64,000 bases of DNA. Source: Bacillus sp. FJAT-22090 (GTDB lineage: Bacteria > Bacillota > Bacilli > Bacillales_A > Planococcaceae). Shown here one piece after another: positions 62,976 through 64,000 of this stretch (positions are counted from its first letter, which is position 1; the number at the start of each line of letters is the position of its first letter). The position numbers and the translations under genes were made by a program. The stretch covers positions 105,747 through 169,746 of the forward strand of contig NZ_VEBK01000009.1 of NCBI RefSeq assembly GCF_007676755.1, written 5' to 3'. Below the pieces are notes generated by a model. That model searched no databases. It was not told where the DNA came from and saw nothing but the letters and a program-made list of their open reading frames with translations.

Positions 62976-63780
62976 GGCTGTACGCAACCAATTGTTCTGC
63001 GAAGGCAACCAGTTTAGGCTTTAAGCAACCAGTTTGATCATGAGAGCAACCATCTCTTCCACGAACGCAACCAGTTTCTCGGTGAGAGCAACCAAACGAG
63101 ATTGGGCTGTTTGCTTTAGCACGAATGTCTAATAAATCAAGCTACTATTTAGAAATAAATGGCTGTACGCAACCAATTGCTCAGCGAGAGCAACCAGTTT
63201 AGGCCTTAAAGCAACCAGTTTGTCCATGAGAGCAACCATCTCTCCCACGAACGCAACCAGTTTCCCGGTGAGAGCAACCAAACGAGATGGAGCTACTTAC
63301 TTTAGCACGAATGTCTAATAAAGGAAGCTACTATTTAGAAATAAATGGCTGTACGCAACCAATTGCTCTGCGAAGGCAATCAGTTTAGGCCTCAAAGCAA
63401 CCAGTTTGATCATGAGAGCAACCATCTCTCCCACGAACGCAACCAGTTTCCCGGTAAAAGCAACTAAACGAGATTGGGTTGCTTGCTTTAGCAGGAATGT
63501 CTAATAAATGAAGCAACTATTTAGAAATAAATGGCTGTACGCAACAAATTGCTCTGCGAAGGCAACCAGTTTAGGCCTTAAAGCAACCAGTTTGATCATG
63601 AGAGCAACCATCTCTTCCACGAACGCAACCAGTTTCTCGGTGAGAGCAACCAAACGAGATTGAGCTACTTACATTAACACGAATGTCTAATAAATGAAGC
63701 TACTATTTAGAAATAAGTGGCTGTACGCAACCAATTTAGACATCAAAGCAACCAGTTTCCCGTCAAGAGCAACTAACTAA
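62976..63780. repeat. 186-bp tandem repeat array made of 21-bp GCAACCA units
   Basis: Units start at GGCTGTACGCAACCA: 62976, 63161, 63347, 63533 and 63719, giving four full 185-186-bp copies and one partial. Each copy has six GCAACCA elements at 21-bp steps (GCAACCAGTTT the commonest), then a 60-bp tail with AGCACGAATGTCTAATAAA and CTACTATTTAGAAATAAAT. Copies differ by a few bases each. No gene is present in 62700-63896; between yebG and the array (62700-62975) I see nothing else I can name. Confidence 0.95.
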
Positions 63781-63896
63781 GAACTGTCCCTTTTACTGAG
63801 TACAAAATTCTAGAAAACGAGAACGCATTTGGTGATAAGTGGCAAAACTAGCAACCACATCAGACTGACCATAGATCAGGATTAATTCAATCCGCA

Positions 63897-63929
63897 AATA
63901 AAAAAGCCGCCACCGATTACTCGGTAACG
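63897..63929 (-). terminator. Terminator of the rRNA operon
   Basis: On the minus strand TTACCGA-GTAA-TCGGTGGCGGC is followed by TTTTTTATT, 14 bases beyond the 5S rRNA 3' end. Confidence 0.85.
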
Positions 63930-63942
63930 ACTTCTTCTTGTG

Positions 63943-64000
63943 TGCCCAGCGACGTCCTACTCTCACAGGGGGAGACCCCCAACTACCATCGGCGCTGAAG
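63943..64000 (-). rRNA. rrf: 5S ribosomal RNA, 3' part
   Basis: The minus-strand sequence GCCGATGGTAGTTGGGGGTC then GAGAGTAGGACGTCGCTGGGCA is the conserved 3' half of Bacillales 5S rRNA. The remaining 60 or so bases, and presumably 23S and 16S, lie beyond the right edge. It is co-oriented with the pur operon. Confidence 0.95.

Noticed and set aside
62976..63780. CRISPR array
   Set aside because: Repeats are too short and too close (GCAACCA every 21 bp), the 'spacers' recur in every 186-bp unit, and no cas genes are near.

Overview
The window is a low-GC Gram-positive chromosome segment from an endospore-forming member of the Bacillales. Spore genes (tlp, two CotX-type coat proteins, a CotW-like protein), a purine operon in Bacillus gene order, CydABS, GatCAB, a pcrB-pcrA-ligA-camS cluster and AGGAGG-type ribosome binding sites all agree. 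I favour the Psychrobacillus/Lysinibacillus/Sporosarcina side of the order, but the genus is inference only.

Layout. 1-6.5 kb: the end of a flavin-dependent monooxygenase gene, a YwaF-like membrane protein, a tiny phospholipase A2-like protein, a PepSY membrane protein, a DUF421 protein, and an ECF41-type sigma factor operon with an FAD oxidoreductase behind a recognisable ECF41 promoter. 6.5-9.0 kb: a large protein with two isoprenoid-synthase-like halves. 9.2-11.5 kb: an unknown gene, tlp, and dapA under a lysine riboswitch. 11.6-13.6 kb: repeat arrays and a complete IS256-family element with a 9-bp target duplication. 13.8-19.5 kb: DUF1456, DUF4256, the spore-coat genes, a dihydrouridine synthase and an MFS exporter. 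19.7-21.8 kb: an oligopeptidase B-like peptidase. 22-25 kb: an accessory patch with a TPR-Arr rifampin ADP-ribosyltransferase, a Fic protein, a RhuM remnant and a pentapeptide-repeat protein. One related stem-loop repeat lies just 3' of each gene here.

25-62.7 kb is core genome, almost all on the minus strand. Read in the direction of transcription (high to low coordinates) it is yebG, purEKBC-S-QLFMNHD, yerA, yerB, yerC, pcrB, pcrA, ligA, camS, gatCAB, a thioredoxin-like gene, dgkB, a small ORF-cydA-cydB-cydS, yitT, a pyrimidine nucleotidase, a small alarmone synthetase and rlmD. The pur operon has a vegetative promoter, two PurR boxes, and a guanine-type riboswitch with terminator. The most striking event is a 2.68-kb group II intron inserted in pcrA, exactly within the codons that follow the Walker B motif DEYQD. 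Splicing would restore a normal 743-residue helicase.

62.8-64 kb: a gene-free stretch carrying a 186-bp tandem array built from 21-bp GCAACCA units, then the terminator and 3' end of a 5S rRNA gene running off the window. Shorter versions of the same 21-bp repeat occur at 11.8 and 12.0 kb.
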